Source: Dichomitus squalens LYAD-421 SS1
Taxonomy: Eukaryota; Basidiomycota; Agaricomycetes; Polyporales; Polyporaceae
Assembly (NCBI RefSeq): GCF_000275845.1
Contig: NW_006766889.1
Span: 1,227,185 to 1,291,184 of the forward strand
Reading direction: 5' to 3'
Length of the DNA: 64,000 bases
The position numbers and the translations under genes were made by a program. A model generated the notes under the pieces. It was not told where the DNA came from, searched no databases, and saw only the letters and a list, made by a program, of their open reading frames with translations. Positions 23,240-35,157 of the stretch are shown here, one piece after another. Every line of letters starts with the position of its first letter. Positions within the stretch are counted from its first letter, which is position 1.

Positions 23240-24852
23240 CATACGATTGTTTGACGAGTTGCGAGCTCCCTTTACGATCTGTTTATGACGCATACCCTGG
23301 ACTTGGGGCGATAGGACCTCATCCGTCTTTACAGTACGTTCTCGCCCACTGGGTCCTTACTGTAGGTGTACTTGCTTTGCTTTGGGGGGAACAGTATGAC
23401 GAGTGCAATCTGTGTAATGTATAGGTGTACTATATCACATCTCAATGCATTAACTACCCGATATGAGACACATGTGCTTGTTTGTTTCCGTAACAGCGAC
23501 CGACGAATATGTAAGTCGTGGCAACACTCAACCTGGCCACGGGAGGGTCGGACATCGGACCGAGTGTTACGGGACCGAACAAGCGCTGGAATGACGTCCG
23601 CGCAGGAAGGAAACAACCTTCCCGAAAAGGGACGTAGATTCTTGTTCTCCAAGTCGATCACACCTGCTCACGCTCGGATATACAGGGACAAGATGCATCC
23701 CCAATCAATTTCGCAGGATATTCTAGCTAGAGAAGACATACAGCAAGCACATCAATGATCAGAATCATTTGGCCCCCGTCCCCAAGCAATTGTTTTGTCT
23801 CAAAACGTGGGCGGCCCTCATCCGGACGCGATGCGCGATCTTATTGTCTCGCGGCATCTTCGATCGCCCATCCGTGGGCCCGCAAGCCCCGCGAGCCCCG
23901 CCCCCGCGCCTGCCACTCGGCGAGCAGACAAAAGAGAGCAGGCGGAGCGAGACAGAGTTGCGGCTGACTAAGCCGCTAGGGACACATTGTTCGACGTTCT
24001 GGCTGGGCGGTCGACGGCCGCTCGCAGCGACAAGACCCATGACGGACGAAGCTCACCCGCGGATTTCCAGTCGCAGGTATAAGACACGGGCGTGCCACCC
24101 GGTCGCCTCTGGGGCCTTCTCCTTCGCGTCGTCCTCGAGCGTCGCCGCTGCAGCAGCGGCTTCAGCTTCGCTCTTGGTGCATCTAGTGTCCCGAACCCGC
24201 CGTCCTTCTAACGCTAACGCTACGGATCTTGCTCGAGCAGGACGCGCGAGCGCTGCGGTGCAGACGGCAGCACGAACATTTGAATTTCTCGCTCCCGGCC
24301 CGTACACACGACACTTGAACGACGCGTTTGACATCTGCCTTTGTGGGCCGGAGAGCCGAGACTGCCCGACCCCTCTCCCTCACGTCGCTTGGGCCTCCCC
24401 CGACTCCTCCGACACAGCTTGAAACAAATTCTCGCAAGCTGCTGCTGCTCCCGCCTGCGGAGAGCTCGGGCTGCGTGGCACGCCGTCACGCATTCCGCAT
24501 CGCGTACTGATTTACGGACGATCGAGCTACGGCGCGCTGTCCCTATCTCCTGCTGTCCGGAGCACTCGGGTGGCAGTGGCTGTAGACAATTGTTTTGTGC
24601 AATATCGCGGGCCTCAGGTGAGCGGATTGCGCTTATCCAGCATCTGCCTGTGACGGAGCGGACGCTCATCCCGCCTTTTCTTTTCTTGTTTCTCCTGCGG
24701 GGGGATCTCCCTTTCGACGGCGATCTATATATTGGGCTGGCAGACGCTTGTTGTCGTAATTTTCTCCCCCTCTCCCCATCCTTCGACCTCGTACACTTTC
24801 GCTTTCGTCTTCGACCTTCGCAGATTAGTTTCAGCATTGTGATAGACTCCGC
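23240..24852. other. Long intergenic region
   Basis: 1.6 kb without a supported gene. The GC-rich open frames at 23769-24480 have no family motif. Two loosely similar tracts around the core CAATTGTTTTGT (23786 and 24589) were seen but are too diverged to call a repeat. The right end is the CCCH gene promoter. Confidence 0.4.
24726..24733 (+). promoter_or_regulatory. TATA-like box of the CCCH gene
   Basis: TATATATT followed by a pyrimidine-rich leader (ccccctctccccatccttc), 120 nt upstream of the ATG at 24853. Confidence 0.45.
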
Positions 24853-26882
24853 ATGAACGGAAGCAGAAAAGCAGAAAGGCAGCCCGACGAGGGCACCTCA
24901 GGGTCGCCCGGCCAGAAGTCTCGCAACGCACGGTACCGGAGTAAGTGCCTTCCGCCACCTGTCGCTGGTGGCCCACTTTGCGCAGCGCTGACACACATTC
25001 CGCCTCCAGCCAAGCTCTGTCGCAACTTTCCACTGGGCACCTGCCGCTACGGAGAACACTGCTCGTACTTGCATATCGCACCCACGCCCTCCCCCACAGC
25101 GCAGCTTATTGCCCCCATCCACACCATCACGCGTTCTCTCCTCTGCCCCACACTTCGTATGCCCGCTTCCTCCCCGCCCTCTCTCCCCAGCCGCACGCCC
25201 GAGTTCCCCTCCACAGCACCTCCGAAGCACGCCCGCCCAGGAACAGGTCAGTCTACGCCAGCACAGTTTGACATCCGCAACGGACTGCCGCGCGCGCCTC
25301 GCCGGGAGCAGCCACACAGGAGGGCCCTCCCACGCGCACATACACCCACTGTAGACTGCAGCGACTGTCCGGACAGCCAGAGCGTGCGCAGGTGGCGGGT
25401 GTCCGTCGAGACGTCCGCCGATATGTGTACGGGGGACGCGGACTATAGGCTAGACCCGCCCGCACCGCCGGGGACTCCTGTGTCGGCGGTCGGGGCGCCC
25501 TCGTCGCACTCTCTGTGGAGGGACGCTGCAGGACCGGCCATAGGAGGTCTCGGGGAGAGTTATAATTGGCCGGAGAGTGGGGTTTGGAGGGATAATGCTC
25601 AGGAGGCGTCCGAGTGGCCGCCGCCGCAAGTGTCGTCGACCATGTCGAGGCTCGCGCAACAGCCGGCAAAGTCGGCGCGGCACAGGAACCAGTTCTTCAA
25701 GAGTACGTCCTATCTTGAGATATTGTAATTCTGTCGCTCATCGTTGTCATTCAGCCAAGCCATGTCGGTTCTATGTGGAGCCTGGTGGGTGCATCAAAGG
25801 CGATCGGTGCAACTTGTAAGGCCAGCGCAATCGCCTTTGGGGATATTGTACTAACAGTCCTCCATCAGCATCCACGAGCATCCGGACGAAGGGTGCCGGC
25901 CGACTGGTCTTGTTGCCCTCGCGGGGACCTACTCGGAGAGCGAAGCCGAGCCGGAGCTCAGCGGCGCAGAGTCCAGTGTGCAGGGTGATACATTCTCTCC
26001 GCTGTCCCCTAACACTGGTTCCATGTCGGAACATGCGCCGGAACACAAAGACCCAAAGAAGAACTTCTACCCCGTGACATGGCGAGTCGTAGGTGGTGGC
26101 GTCATGATGAGCGGCCAACGTACGTGATAGAGCCATTGTGTACGGAAGGTCTGGCGCTCACCTAATTGTGTCCTGTGAACAGGCGAGGTGTGCGAGAACT
26201 TCATGGCAGGACGCTGTACCGAAGGCGCAGACTGTCGATACGCCCACCCAGACACGAGTACGTAGCTTTCGCTTTTGTTCGCCCTAGACGTCGCGGGAAT
26301 TAACGTATGTGTTCACAGGCGAACCAGACTACGTCTTTCCCTACCCAGAATTCCCGCCTATGTATAGCCCGCTTTCTCCCGGGCCACTCGTCTCCCCGGT
26401 CATATATGCGTACCCTATTATGTATCCGCCTATCTCGCCGCCTCAGCCCTTCGCGCTGCCGGAAATGTCGGGACAAATCCCTGCCCCACCTCCCCCTCCC
26501 TCAGCGGCCATCCCGGAATCCCAGACCCCCAAAAGCAGACGCACACATAGTGTCCGACGAAGCCTGACGACCACCCCCATCACTCAACCCAGCGGCCTTG
26601 CCTCAGGCTATCCCACTTACTCGTCCCACCGTATCGTCGATGGTTCTACGCTAGTCGAAAGCGCACATGCACCGCAGTCGTACCTGTACCCTGAAGGGGG
26701 CCTGTATGCCGAGACGCTTTTTGCGACACGATCGATGGTTAGGCCCGTGTCCACCCCACCCACGCCCATTCATGAACATGCGGGCATTGCCAGGGTACGT
26801 CCCGATCGTCCCACTGCGCCTCTATCCCGCACCTGATGGTGTCTCGGTCACGCCACAGCTGTTCGCTGCCGAATCGCCCTGA
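24853..26882 (+). CDS. Triple CCCH zinc-finger protein
   Basis: Three C-x7-8-C-x5-C-x3-H fingers are spread through the protein. Finger 1 is KLCRNFPLGTCRYGEHCSYLH (about 25010-25075); finger 2 is KPCRFYVEPGGCIKGDRCNLIH split by an intron at about 25818-25868; finger 3 is EVCENFMAGRCTEGADCRYAH (26186-26250). Such fingers usually bind AU-rich or other single-stranded RNA, so a post-transcriptional regulator is likely. Linkers are Pro/Ser-rich, with a PPISPPQPFALP stretch in the C-terminal third. Each finger begins at or near an exon start, suggesting exon-wise duplication. The last small exon encodes LFAAESP and stop at 26880-26882; retention of that intron gives a slightly different tail. Confidence 0.85.
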
Positions 26883-27324
26883 GCCTTCGGACGACCTCCA
26901 ATGGATCCAAATAGTCATGCCTAGACAAAAACATGCTCCTAGTGTTCACGTCTTCTCGTGTCCCTTTCTCGCTCTGTCGGATCTCTAACCCTCCTCTTCT
27001 CAAGGATGGACAGGAGCTTTTCTCTTCGATCCCACGTGGCCACCATGCTGCAGTGTGACTCATGACAATCCTACGTTATCGTTCGCCTTCCCTGTATTGC
27101 CGTATGTATGCTGTTGTACCCGCTTTCAGCTGGGAGTCCTTTCTCTTCAATCATTGTAGTATAGCATAGTCAAGGTTCCATACTCCGTTGTATACGTGCT
27201 TTTTCACTCTCCTACTTTGGTAGTCCCGCAGCTACTAGCCAAAGCGTCGCAGGACGTGTAAATAGATGTGTTTTGGCCTCTTCCTCTCGTTCGCCTTTCG
27301 ATGCTCCTGTATAGCAGCCATCTA
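26883..27324. other. Intergenic, convergent 3' ends
   Basis: T-rich 3' flank between the CCCH gene (plus) and the small minus-strand gene. No gene seen. Confidence 0.45.
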
Positions 27325-27616
27325 TCAATATACGTGCTCATCCAATGTCAGCAGTCCCGTTAGGTCCTCTCTCATGGCAGACTCGAAGTCTCTGCTGTTG
27401 AGTGCGGAGAACCGGCGGTTTGTACCGTAGAGCAGTCTCGGTGGTGGCCGTGCTCCGACTAGATTTGAATTGACGAGAGGCTGCATATTGGGCAGAGTAA
27501 CAGAACGAGAAGCGAGTCATACCAGAGAGGGAGCTAGCAGCTTTAGTAGACCAGGATGTCCTCAACTGCAGGTAGGACTCCAGGAGCCTTGCGAAGATGT
27601 TTCGGATAGTTGTCAT
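27325..27616 (-). CDS. Small two-exon gene, 75 residues, possibly mitochondrial
   Basis: Exon 1 is 27523-27616 and exon 2 is 27325-27458. The 64-nt intron has GTATGA...CTAG ends and keeps frame (phase 1). The product starts MTTIRNIFARLLESYLQL, continues WSTKAASSLSVGARPPPRLL and YGTNRRFSALNSRDFESAM, and ends REDLTGLLTLDEHVY. The first 50 residues are basic and rich in Ser/Arg/Leu with few acids, like a mitochondrial presequence; the last 25 are acidic and helix-like. No known family recognised. Support comes from intron size, phase, and the switch to a clean coding frame exactly after the acceptor. It could be a chance frame. Confidence 0.45.
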
Positions 27617-27962
27617 TTGGTTCTATGCCTCTAGTGCTCGTTACATGTTGCCTACGGTGAATACAAGGTAGGATGGAGAGAATGACTATGTGGTATGACG
27701 AGCGTCGTGCGCTACGAAACAGTACTGTAGAACTAGTGAGGACCGGCTTTCACAGGGTGCGAAGTAATAAATAGGTAACGAGTGACCCAGATGTAATAGA
27801 CAAGGGCGAGCTCGGATCAGGTACAGGTAAGGGGAGACAAGCGTACAATATCGCGAAGAAACGAGATCGGGAACGCGATACTAGTACACCAGTATACATA
27901 GTTCCGACGAGGGGCCGGATTATATACAAGGATCTGTGTATGATAGGATGTGGTAAACCGGC
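27617..27962. other. Intergenic region
   Basis: 345 bp between the small gene and the RA-PH stop, AT-richer than its surroundings. Probable 3' UTR of the RA-PH gene and promoter of the small gene. Confidence 0.4.
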
Positions 27963-30900
27963 TCAGCGGCGTGAGAGGAGAGACCCTGCAGGGGCCTCGA
28001 AGGAGAGGGGAGCCATCATGTCGTTCTTGGGAGCACCGACAGCTACTAGGGGTTGAGCGGGACGTCTGCGTGTTCCGGAACGCTGCAGCGCGCCAGCACC
28101 AGAGTTACTAGGAGCGGCAGCGGCATTAGATGCGCTGACGACGTTGCGCTCCTGGTAGAGGACGTAGGACTGCGGGATCGAATAATCAATGAGCAATCGT
28201 GCAGCTGATAAGAATGAACGACCGGACGTACGCGAGCAAGGAGGATTTTCTCCAGCCAATTCTTACCCTCGGACTCCCCACAAGAAAAGACGTGCACGTA
28301 GTCGGAAGTGTCCTCGAAGTAGGTGAGGCTGTCGGTGGACTTGACGGAGAAGACGTAAGGCTTGGGTGCCTTGTGCACGCGAGTGACGTAGTACGCATCG
28401 AAGTTGTTGAGCGAGCACAAGAACTGCGCGTCTTTGCCGGTGTCGCGTTTGGAGAGCCACAGACTGTGCTCCCGAAGCTCCATCCACCGCTTCTGCCACT
28501 TGCCACGCTTGTGCTCCCACTGCACATAGCCGCTGCAGGTGGGCGAGCTGGACGGCATAGCTTTCGAGCTTAGCAGAGGTGCGAGGAGCGTCTTCTTGAT
28601 GACGAGCAGGTTGACGGTCTTGTCCGAATTCCAAGCACCGCAGACATCGTTCAGCGTCTCAAAATTCCTGATCGGGCGCTCTACAGGAAATCAAGATATC
28701 AGCGTCTCGGTCTTCGTGTAGCGCAAGCCTGGCGGCGAATCACTTACCCATGCCGAAGTCCTGCGAGACCTCCCACAGCATCCACCCGCCACTCGCCGCA
28801 CTATGGTCAAGCGCACTCTGGCCATCGACGATGTTCAACACGTCTCCCGCGCTCGTCCCCGGCCCGATCTCGACCAAAACGAAGCGCTGCATGTTCCCGA
28901 TGAACACGCGCTGCTGCCACATCTGCGCCCCCGAAGCCTTGCTGGGCTGCGAGAACGCCGAGGGTGGCGATGCGGCGGCACTCGCATGACCTGAGCTCGG
29001 ATGCGCGCGCGGCGATGCGAACGCCGCCGACGCACTCTCCTGCTGGTGCTCGGCGCTGGGGCGACGAGACTGTGCGGTCCTCGCAGACTTCATACGATCC
29101 AACGCGTGTCCGTTCATCGAGGGCGACGGGAGCGGCGGCTCCTCCGTGACGGGACGCCGCCTAGTGCCACTACGCGACAATGATGTGCTCGTCTGGACAG
29201 GCACTGGAGGGGTGACATCGGCGTCTGCGGTGCGAGGGCGATGGAAGGAACGGGTGGGGCGAAGGGTCCTGACACCCTCTTGAGCCGGTAGCGCTCTCGT
29301 GGCGGACGGGACGTACGACCCATAGTCAGCGGCCAGCGTCCGTCCACGCGTCAAAGACGACGGAAGCTGTTGCTCGTGTCCATCGTACGACGGGCGTCTC
29401 GAACGAAGAGCCAGCGGAGACGCAGGCACGCGCGGCACAGGGCTAGCTGGTCCAGTCGGACTTGCAACAGGAGCGACTTGGAGGCCGAGAAGCTTCTTCG
29501 TCAGGTCCCCAATGGGGAGCGGGCTGTTCATATTGCTCGGGAGCGTCTTCGTGCGCGGACGACCCGTAGGCCTCGGAGGCGACGATTGCTGCGGGAAGGC
29601 CGGTTCGACCGCGGACGACAACGTGCGCGACGGACGCTGCTCGGCCTGCTGCTGCTGCTCGAGAAGGGCCCTCTGAGCATGCTTCGCCCTCCGCTCCGCG
29701 CGCTTCTGGTCGAGCTCGTCGCGCACCTGCTTACGGATCGTCCGCTGCGCCTTCAGCGCGCCAGGGATCTGCTGAGCGAGCGGCACATCGTCGTCCGTCG
29801 TATCATCCCTTGGGGCCGAAGAGGTTTGTGGGGCTCCAGGTCGCGTCGTGTCGTGTCGTTCCCGCCGCCCATGAGCGCTCGCGCTTTCCCGAGCATCTTC
29901 GTCCGGCTCGCCATAATCGCTCTCCGACTCCTCCTCGGAATCGGTCGCGACTGCACTGGACGATACAGGAAGCCGGGTCGGGCGCCGTTTTCTATTGTCG
30001 TCGTCATCATCGTCGTCGCCCCCCGCCCCCCTACGATGGCCTCCCCTCCCGTTCAGCGAGCCCCCGTAGCCGCCACTAAGCCCGTTGGAAGAGCTTCCAG
30101 CGCGCCCGCTGCTGCTGCCGCCGTGGTGACTTGACCCGCCGCTCGGGCGCCCGCTCCGTCTCGAGCTGTAATCGCCCTCAGGAGCGTCAGCGAGCGCGTC
30201 CTGTCCCGGAGAGCCGAACACGTCCCCCTCTCCGTCGTCGGAGAGGGAGAGGAAAGACGACGCACGCACAGAGTTGTTGTCGGAGGAGCTCGGCCGCAGC
30301 GAGAACCGCTCCGTCACGTCCTCCGCGAGGTCCTCCAGGTCGCTCAGCACGTCCGCCACGCTGCTGCCTCCGGACCCGCCCGAGCCCCCGGACTGCGCGG
30401 ACTGCCGGCGGGTCGACGGCCAGGGGATGCCATAGCCGAAGACGGAGCGCTGCCGCCCCGCTGTCGGAGGCGACCCCAGCGGGTCCTGGAAGGGCCCTAC
30501 GTCGTACGAGTAATACCCGTCCTCCTCGTCGGCGAAATCGTACTCGGACGAAACGGTGGACGACGAGCGCGACCTCGAGATGAGCGACGGCGAGACGCTG
30601 CTCTCGGTGGAAATATCCTCGGAGGAAGAGCTGTGCAGTTCTGGGGGGGAACGCGGGGACAACGGCTCCTCCGGGACCGAGAGACGGTCGTTCTCAGAGC
30701 TCCAGTGCGAATGGGCACCGTCGTCGCTGTCTTCGGATGGCGCATGGGTTTGGGGAAAAACGTTCTTGATGGTACCTGCAGACGATCCAGGCTCGAAGTC
30801 GCCAGAGGGGAAGAGCGATACCGGAGAATGTCCGGCACTGCTGTTGCCAAGATGGGAGAGCGCGTCGGAATAGTTGTATTCCAGACTGGCTAAGAGGTCG

Positions 30901-33063
30901 CTGGTGAGAAGCTGGGTATGGCGATGGTGTGCGAACAACTCAGAGTACTCCGGGTGGCCGGAATGATCAGCGTCGACGTGCACATGAATGTGGGAGCTGC
31001 TAGGAAGGGGGGGAAGGGGTGAGTGCACACGTGCAGGGGACACATGGAAGGATGGTTCGGTAGACCCTGACGAGCACGACCGGGGCGACGATGGGCAGAG
31101 CGACGGGACGGTGGACTCCGAGGATGACCGTGGGGTTCCAACGTAGACACCAGAACTGCCTGAAGTCGAGCGGTGCAACGGAGACTTTGGGGGAGGCGTC
31201 GGAGACTTGTCCAGTGGGGGATCACCCAAATCCAAGCCCCCTAACTTCTCGCCGCTGTCCCCATTGAGCTCAAATGCAAGGGAATTCTGGGAGGAAGCTT
31301 CGAATGGAGCGCCTTCCTGCATTACGCCTTCTTGTTGGGCGTTATGCAGATACTTCGAAGCGCGTGTCACGGGCGCCTCTAACAGAGGCACTCCTCCGCT
31401 GTCCGCATTTTCGCCGTCGCCGTCCAAAAACATCCGAGAGTCTCTGATCATGCTCAGCGTGGGGCGCCTAGAGTGCCCTCTACGGCGCGCGCCAAACGAC
31501 GATGGGGACGTGACAAAGCTCCTTGCGCTCGTGGGCGAGGGCGGTTCAGACTGGCCAGATACCGCCGAGTCTTCCCATGGTTCGAGCGGTAAGTGGGCGC
31601 CCGGCCGACCCCTACGGACCTGAGGAAGGTTACAACCGTCAGCGCATCAACACGTACACATTGCAACCAAGTTCGCAGCTCGGACAGCTGGGAACAGACA
31701 GATGAATTGCTGACTTACCTTCGGTACAGGTATTGTCGTCGTCGACGCAAGGGTATTCAAAGAGGGCAGAGAGGGCCGCGGCGCAAACGCGGGACGCGTG
31801 TAGGCAGGGCGTACCTGAGGAGGGCCCGACGACTTGGTCCTTCGTGCAGCTCGTGGACGCGTCGGTTCTATTGGCGAGCGTGGCGGAGTAGAGGGCACGG
31901 GCGCGCGGCGTAACGAGCTGACAGAGCGCGCATTGCGCAAGCTACGCGCGCCGACTTCCTGCTCCAATGCACTCTGTGCCAGTGGCGAGGGCGGGGGCTC
32001 TGGCAGACGCTGCGCATTCTCGCCGAAGACGTCGAAGACGGAACGTACCGGGGAGGACGCGTGCGAGGCTCGCACAGAAGGGCTCGGCGAGAGGTTGGCG
32101 AACGGGTCCTCGTCAAGGAGGTCTGGTGGCGGCGAGTTGCGCGAAGGCGTGACGGGTCCCACTGAGGTCAAAGGCGAAGAGGCCCCCGAATAGAAAGAAA
32201 TCCAGTCAGCCGAGCTCTCGATGGCGGTGAAGTCAGTACTGGTCGTAGTCGTCACGGAGCTGTTAGAGCGGGCCCTAGTAGCCGAGGGTGGGAGAGGGGA
32301 GAGAGCCGAGGTGGAGGCAGCGGCCTGAGGCAGGAAGGAAGGGACGAGGATTGCCGTGAGAGATCGACGCTTCTTGGTCATGGTGTTCGGGAGCGAGGAG
32401 TAGGCGTCGGCGGGTGGGGAGGAGGGAGAGGTATGCGAACGGCGGTGATGGAGAGGGAATGGGGTGTCGCGCGAGCCAGTGTGAATGGGCGGGGCAGGGG
32501 ATGGGGACTGAAAAGATGGAATGAGTGACCGCGTTTAATCGCGTAGAGACGGGCGGAACGCGTGATGGGACGCCTGCGGGCAGCATGCAATAAACAACAC
32601 CGCGCGAAGGCCAGTTTCCCGCGTCTGCAGTGCAAACTCGTGGGGGGCACGAGGGAGTACCGTGACGGAGGGAAACGGCCCCTGATGGCAAAACCCGATG
32701 CGGGGGAAGCGACAGAAAGTATGGAGGGCTCACCCGCTGTAGCTTATACGCTGCCGTTTCCAGGTCGAGGCCTGGGTCGTACGGGTAGAATCCAAAGTGT
32801 TCCCAAAGAATCTCATGCGCCTGAGCGTGATCACAGTCCGGCTCTCCGAGCAAAGGAGAGATCTGAAGCTGGATGTTTTCAACGGCGGCTGAGGGGCGTG
32901 TGCTAGCTGAAATGCCGGCGGAAAGAGCTGTGGGGCGAACGCCGGGTTCCTTGAGCTTGAAAATGTAAGGGCTCGGGGCCGGAAGAGATGAGTGTGCGGA
33001 AGACAGTTGTCTTTTAGTCTGCAGGCGCGGGACAAATTCTGGGCCGTCCAGCTGCAGCTCCAT
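27963..33063 (-). CDS. Large RA-PH adaptor protein
   Basis: About 1,500 residues, mostly disordered and Ser/Pro-rich, with two folded domains at the C end. The Ras-association-like domain reads RVFIGNMQRFVLVEIGPGTS ... GWMLWEVSQDF and continues in the next exon with RPIRNFETLNDVCGAW. The PH domain is GYVQWEHKRGKWQKRWMEL, then YVFSVKSTDSLTYFED and EGKNWLEKILLA (28190-28530). RA followed by PH resembles the MRL/Grb7 arrangement; fungal members link small GTPases to membrane and polarity. The large central exon (28740 to about 31620) includes an Asp run and an Arg/Lys-rich coiled region near 29660-29740. The first exon is proposed at 32734-33063 (110 codons from MELQLDGPEF), spliced in phase 0 over a 226-nt intron to 32507; otherwise the start is the ATG at 32381. 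Stop TGA at 27963. Confidence 0.8.
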
Positions 33064-34315
33064 CCTGGCTTCTGGTTGGGCTGTGGGGTGCAGGAGGATG
33101 CAGGTGGGATCGATGAGCTGGTCGTTCGTCCCCGCCAACCTAAATGTCCATCCAATCAGGCAGGTCGTTCTCACACCCTTCCTATGCCGTCCGCCGTCCT
33201 CGCATGCCGCTTCGCCCCATCTGCGCCCATCTGCGCTCGCGTACAAGTAGTCAACTGCTCGACGCTCGCCGCGTCGTCGCCCACCGTCCACCAGCGACGG
33301 CTGTCTGCACCTTAGTCTTCCCATGCCCTCTCGACTTCCTGCCAGAAACGTCATTTGTACCCTAGATCTTATCGGGCTTTTTCCTGCAGCTTGTGCACCG
33401 GGTCTAGACCGCCCAATTTTCAATCTCCCCCTCGGCGAATCCTCGTATTTCCTGTGCTCAAAGCATTCCACGCACTCCCGCAGCTCTCTCTACACTAGTC
33501 CCAATCAGAGGGATCCATTCGTGAAGATAATGCTGCAGTATGTTCTGCAGTTTACTTCACGAACACGAGAGCGCTTGCTCGCTGATTTGCAACATGCAGC
33601 TGGATTACTCAAATGTGACTCAACTCTATCAACCCCGTGCAACGGCGCCCCGGCGGGCACGGCTAAAGTGTCAAACCCAAGCAACAAGGGGATCGGTCTC
33701 CCTCGACGTCAACGGCGATGGCCTATGTGTGCCTGCGAATTGCCAGGAAGCTCTCCCAGTTGGGCCAAGAGCATCTTTACATTTTCCTGGCAACCGACCG
33801 CTGAACGTCTGGCGAAAAGTACATGATTGGCATTGACGTTTCTGATGACGCTCGCTGCGAGACGCACGCACCATGCAATGCTGACTTACATTCCCGAGAA
33901 CCTCGCGAGCATTACGATCGCTCACCAAGTGACTTTGCGAGAACAGTCAAGGTTGCGGGACCAGTCGTCACGTACTCTACTCGGCCTTTTGAGCGAACTA
34001 AATTCTATTTGAAGGCTAAACCTTGTAATGTTGAACAGGCCCCATGACCCCGACCCAACCAAGAGCTCAAGATCGAGAGTGCCGCGGGAGGCACGCTCGA
34101 CATGCGGCGTACGAATCGGAGCCGGCCGTCTCACGCACGGACGCTGGCCTCCCGCCCCAGCCGGCAGGTGCCAGGGACGGGAACGCAAGTGAGCACAAGG
34201 TACGGGCCACGCATAGCTCGGCCATCATCGAAAGGATTGACATGCAGGGGATTTCGTCGAGCGGAGAGGTTAGTACAGTACCCTTCATTCCGCAACGTCT
34301 CCTAGGTACGGAATG
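33064..34315. other. Intergenic region left of the Mutator-like element
   Basis: No gene recognised. Leader and promoter of the RA-PH gene at the left; the rest has no extended coding signal. Confidence 0.4.
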
Positions 34316-35148
34316 TAGTCTCGTGACCAGACGTTCGGAGCTTGAATCGGATGCGAAAAACCGGGGGCATCCGAGCTCCTGAACGTCTGGTGGCTTTACC
34401 CCCGTGACTCCCCGCTCGGTGACCGGTGTGACCTCCCTGCCTCTTGTCCTTCGTGCGCGTCTGCCTGCTTATCTCCCCGCTATCTTCGAGTCGCGCTGAG
34501 CCTACTCCGCTCTTTGTCGACACTCCTCTCACTGGTACGTCTCTATGACATCTACAAGCCTTTGCTACACATCCTCCATACTCAATCTGTCTATCTCTCA
34601 TATAGGCACTACACAGTAGTCCGCTCCATGGGCGCTTATAGATCCTCGCGCACCCAGTCTAATCCCACCAACAGTGCCTCTGAGACATCCGCCTGCCACT
34701 GGTGTGGCACCTTCCCTCCCATGCGCTGTCAGAAGGTCTCTTCAAGCCTTTGCTGTGTGGCCTCCAAGTTGTATCCACGCGAGGCTTTGGCGGCGTCTCG
34801 GGCGGCTTCCAGGACGGCATATGAGCGGGCGTGTTCTTCTTCGTGGGACAGTAGTCAGAGAGTAACGATAGCCATGTAGAGTATATTAGAGCAAGCCAGA
34901 CATGATAATCCAGGAGATCATTGTGTCCAGTACAGGAGGTTTCGCAAGGTGTAACTACAACAGCAGGCCGCCACATCGCACACTGGAGTCGCCCTCTGAC
35001 TTGTTCGGACTGCCTCAAATGGGATCGATATGTGACACAGGTCACCGAGCGGGGAGTCACGGGGGTAAAGCCACCAGACGTTCAGGAGCTCGGATGCCCC
35101 CGGTTTTTCGCATCCGATTCAAGCTCCGAACGTCTGGTCACGAGACTA
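34316..35148. mobile_element. 833-bp Mutator-like (MULE) non-autonomous element
   Basis: The first 109 bp (34316-34424) are a perfect reverse complement of the last 109 bp (35040-35148), starting TAGTCTCGTGACCAGACG. The element is bounded by a perfect 9-bp direct repeat TACGGAATG (34307-34315 and 35149-35157). Long inverted repeats plus a 9-bp duplication are the mark of Mutator-like elements. The 615-bp interior shows no transposase motif; the open frames are short. The identical arms imply recent insertion or mobilisation by an enzyme coded elsewhere. Confidence 0.88.
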
Positions 35149-35157
35149 TACGGAATG

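Noticed and set aside
23769..24480. Long GC-rich open frame upstream of the CCCH gene
   Set aside because: Low-complexity composition, no domain, no conserved start context; fits a promoter or leader.
23784..24640. Possible diverged repeat pair around CAATTGTTTTGT
   Set aside because: Similarity beyond the 12-bp core is too weak and no target duplication was found.
28740..31451. Opposite-strand open frames such as 29370-30134 as separate genes
   Set aside because: They are Arg-rich shadows of the Ser/Pro-rich RA-PH exon and lack splice logic or motifs.
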